Below, in pieces: positions 6,770 through 8,407 of a stretch of DNA of 8,407 nt. Both the position numbers and the translations under genes were made by a program. Positions within the stretch are counted from its first letter, which is position 1; every line of letters starts with the position of its first letter. This DNA comes from an uncultured Oscillospiraceae bacterium (GTDB taxonomy: Bacteria; Bacillota; Clostridia; Oscillospirales; Acutalibacteraceae), in assembly GCA_900543305.1 (NCBI GenBank), contig UQQZ01000099.1, positions 1-8,407 on the forward strand, given 5' to 3'. Below the pieces are notes generated by a model. The model ran no database searches and was not told the DNA's origin. It saw only the letters and a list, made by a program, of their open reading frames with translations.

Positions 6770-7744
6770 ATGACCAAGAAAGAACGTGTCCTCGCCGCCC
6801 TGAAAGGCCAGATGCCGGACCATGTGCCCGCAGGATTTTCCCTGCATTTTCCCAAAGAGAGCAATGCCGGAGAAGCTGGAATCCAAGCTCACTTGGACTT
6901 CTTCCGGGAGACGGATACGGACATTATCAAGATTATGAATGAAAATCTGGTGCCCCATCAGGGAACCATCAAAACCCCCGAGGACTGGAAGTGCATCGGC
7001 ACCATCACCCGGGAAAGCCCCTTTATCCAGCGCCAGTTGGAGTTTACCAAGGAGATTCTGGACCGGTGCGAGCCCGATACCTATTCTCTGGGTACCCTCC
7101 ACGGGATCACCGCTTCCACCATCCATCCCATCGAAGGGGACTACGGCTATGACCCGGTGCGAACTTTACTGACCCAGCACCTCCGGGAAAACAGCACCCC
7201 AGTGCTGGATGCCATGAAGCGGATTGCGGAAGGCATGTGCGAACTTGCCAGAGGCTATGCCCAAGCTGGCGTGGACGGCATTTACTACGCTTCTCTGGGA
7301 GCCGAATACCGCTGGTTTACCGATGAGGAGTTCGCCCAGTGGATTGCCCCCTTTGACAAGCTGATCCTTTCGGAAATTCAGAAGACCGGCTGCGCCGCTT
7401 TCCTGCACATCTGCAAGGATGGTCTGAACATGAACCGCTATGAAGGGTATGCCGATTACTGCGACGCGGTAAACTGGGGCGTATACGAGGCACCCTGTTC
7501 CCTGGAAGAGGGCAAGAGTCTCTTCCCTGGCAAGACGGTGATGGGCGGCCTGGCCAACCACACGGGTCCCCTGGTAGAGGGGACCAAGGAAGAGCTGGAA
7601 GAAGCGGTAAAGGCTTTGGTGTCTTCCGCGGGAGCTGCTGGATTTATCGTGGGCGCGGACTGCACTTTGCCCACCACCATCCCCTATGAGCGGATCCGCT
7701 GGGTTTCCGATTATCTGAAGAAGATCCCTGCTTCCCAATTCTAA
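6770..7744 (+). CDS. Uroporphyrinogen decarboxylase-family protein with MtaA/MtbA-like zinc site (putative methyltransferase)
   Basis: This 324-residue protein has the UroD-type TIM barrel. The family includes HemE (haem synthesis) and zinc methyltransferases such as MtaA and MtbA, which move methyl groups between corrinoid proteins and thiols. The HemE signature RQAGRY is absent. Instead there is H213-x-C215 in FLHICKD and C298 in GADCTLP, matching the His-x-Cys...Cys zinc triad of MtaA/MtbA, so thiol or methyl chemistry is likelier than decarboxylation. ATG 6770 has GGAG nine bases upstream within AAAGGAGA. The gene stands alone between two terminators. No corrinoid protein, MtaB-type partner or corrinoid reactivase lies in the window, so the methyl donor and acceptor are unknown. 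No signal peptide is visible. Family assignment is strong; the methyltransferase role is inference from the motif. Confidence 0.85.
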   Translation: MTKKERVLAALKGQMPDHVPAGFSLHFPKESNAGEAGIQAHLDFFRETDTDIIKIMNENLVPHQGTIKTPEDWKCIGTITRESPFIQRQLEFTKEILDRCEPDTYSLGTLHGITASTIHPIEGDYGYDPVRTLLTQHLRENSTPVLDAMKRIAEGMCELARGYAQAGVDGIYYASLGAEYRWFTDEEFAQWIAPFDKLILSEIQKTGCAAFLHICKDGLNMNRYEGYADYCDAVNWGVYEAPCSLEEGKSLFPGKTVMGGLANHTGPLVEGTKEELEEAVKALVSSAGAAGFIVGADCTLPTTIPYERIRWVSDYLKKIPASQF

Positions 7745-7775
7745 GGAAAGCCTGAACACAAAATCATAAACAAAG

Positions 7776-7821
7776 AAATCCCGTGCCAGGGGAGCATTAC
7801 AGCGCCCAAGGCACGGGATTT
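7776..7821. terminator. Bidirectional intrinsic terminator between convergent genes
   Basis: AAATCCCGTGCC (7776-7787) pairs perfectly with GGCACGGGATTT (7810-7821) over 12 base pairs, with a 22-base loop that may form an inner short stem (GGG/CCC and GC/GC). The plus strand continues into T at 7822-7824, and the minus strand also ends in a U-rich tail. It therefore serves the plus-strand gene ending at 7744 and the minus-strand gene ending at 7837. Confidence 0.92.
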
Positions 7822-7836
7822 TTTGACGAAGAGAGA

Positions 7837-8407
7837 TCAGGCCTCCAGCAGGGTGATCACATGGCGGGGACAAGCTTCCACGCACTTGCCGCAGGCGGTG
7901 CACTTGGAAGGATCCACTTTGGCCAAACCGTTTTCCACGGTAATGGCGCCGGCTTCGCAGGTGCGGGCGCCTTTGCCGCAGCCGATACAGCCGATGTTGC
8001 AGACCTTCATGGTGTCCCGGCCCTTGTCACAGTTGGAGCAGCGGACCACAGCCTGAGGCTTCAGGGGCACCAATTCGATCAGGCCCTTGGGGCAGGCAGC
8101 CACACACTTGGAGCAGCCCTTGCACTTGGTGGGATCCACGATGTATTGGATGAGCGCCTTGCACACCCCGGCGGGGCAGCGCTTCTCGTAGATGTGGGCC
8201 TCGAACTCCTCCCGGAAATGGGTGAGGGTGGAGAGCACGGGGTTGGGGGCGGTCTGCCCCAGGCCGCACAGGGCGGACTGCTTGATGTGGTGGCACAGCT
8301 CCTCGATGGTGTCCAGATCCTCCGGCTCGCCGTTGCCCTCGGTGATCTTGGTCAGCAGGTCGTAGAGCCGCTTGGTGCCGATGCGGCAGGCGGTACATTT
8401 GCCGCAG
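7837..8407 (-). CDS. nuoF: NuoF/HydB-type NADH-oxidising subunit, C-terminal 189 residues, with RnfB-like ferredoxin tail; N-terminus beyond right edge
   Basis: Soluble NuoF/HydB proteins oxidise NADH through FMN and pass electrons to iron-sulfur clusters, for example in electron-bifurcating [FeFe]-hydrogenase HydABC complexes. The visible part starts in the NuoF 4Fe-4S domain (CGKCTACRIGT, then LCGLGQTAPNPV), so the FMN and NADH sites lie beyond the edge. Next come CPAGVCKALI, the usual HydB link, and a first ferredoxin motif CKGCSKCVAACP. What follows (GLIELVP, then CSNCDKG, then KVCNIGCIGCG) reads like RnfB rather than the short two-cluster HydB tail. A final motif is CTACGKCVEACP. The middle motif is C-x2-C-x2-G-x3-C: the third cysteine is a glycine (codon at 7969-7971), and the usual Pro after the last cysteine is Glu. 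The frame is open from the right edge to TGA at 7837-7839. HydB and NuoF cannot be separated without the missing N-terminus and neighbours, so the symbol is provisional. Confidence 0.9.
   Translation of the reverse strand, partial: CGKCTACRIGTKRLYDLLTKITEGNGEPEDLDTIEELCHHIKQSALCGLGQTAPNPVLSTLTHFREEFEAHIYEKRCPAGVCKALIQYIVDPTKCKGCSKCVAACPKGLIELVPLKPQAVVRCSNCDKGRDTMKVCNIGCIGCGKGARTCEAGAITVENGLAKVDPSKCTACGKCVEACPRHVITLLEA

Noticed and set aside
5761..6864. Minus-strand open frame of about 367 codons
   Set aside because: Antisense to the TIM-barrel gene and crosses its terminator and the next promoter; no recognisable domain.
1..8407. Mobile elements, CRISPR arrays, tRNA or rRNA genes
   Set aside because: No transposase or integrase motifs, terminal repeats, regularly spaced direct repeats or tRNA-like cloverleaf were found by reading both strands.

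Overview
The window looks like chromosome from a fairly GC-rich anaerobic gut-type Clostridia, most likely an Oscillospirales relative. This rests on protein style (an Rnf/HydB-like iron-sulfur protein, a LacZ-type GH2 enzyme, a bacterial PMT-type mannosyltransferase, a UroD/MtaA-like protein), strong AGGAGG-like ribosome binding sites, and sigma-A-type promoters. The organism assignment is inference. No mobile element, CRISPR array, tRNA or rRNA was seen, and no gap between genes exceeds about 170 bases.

Layout, left to right. (1) 1-1650, minus: the N-terminal 550 residues of a LacZ-type beta-galactosidase, running off the left edge, with both catalytic glutamates inside the window. (2) 1651-1818: a divergent control region with a good plus-strand promoter, a palindrome at its likely transcription start, and a leader that can fold into two tandem hairpins, the second burying the ribosome binding site of the next gene. 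(3) 1819-4896, plus: a membrane protein of about 1025 residues that joins two GT-C glycosyltransferase modules through an extracytoplasmic discoidin-like domain. The second module is a clear protein O-mannosyltransferase (PMT, GT39). (4) 4991-5764 and 5818-6639, plus: a nucleoside phosphorylase-family protein and a xylose-isomerase-like TIM-barrel sugar isomerase/epimerase, forming a probable two-gene operon with a near-consensus promoter and a strong terminator. (5) 6770-7744, plus: a uroporphyrinogen decarboxylase-family protein carrying the His-x-Cys...Cys zinc site of MtaA/MtbA methyltransferases rather than HemE residues. (6) 7776-7821: a bidirectional terminator shared with (7). (7) 7837-8407, minus: the C-terminus of a NuoF/HydB-type NADH-oxidising flavoprotein with an RnfB-like multi-ferredoxin tail, running off the right edge.

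Functionally, the genes suggest sugar harvesting (beta-galactosidase), cell-surface glycosylation (the GT-C/PMT fusion), nucleoside and sugar-phosphate salvage (the two-gene operon), a possible methyl-transfer enzyme, and NADH/ferredoxin redox coupling. There is no sign that they form one pathway. The most unusual items are the double GT-C fusion with its structured leader, the RnfB-like tail on NuoF/HydB with a missing cluster cysteine, and the nucleoside phosphorylase homologue lacking a usual phosphate-binding arginine.
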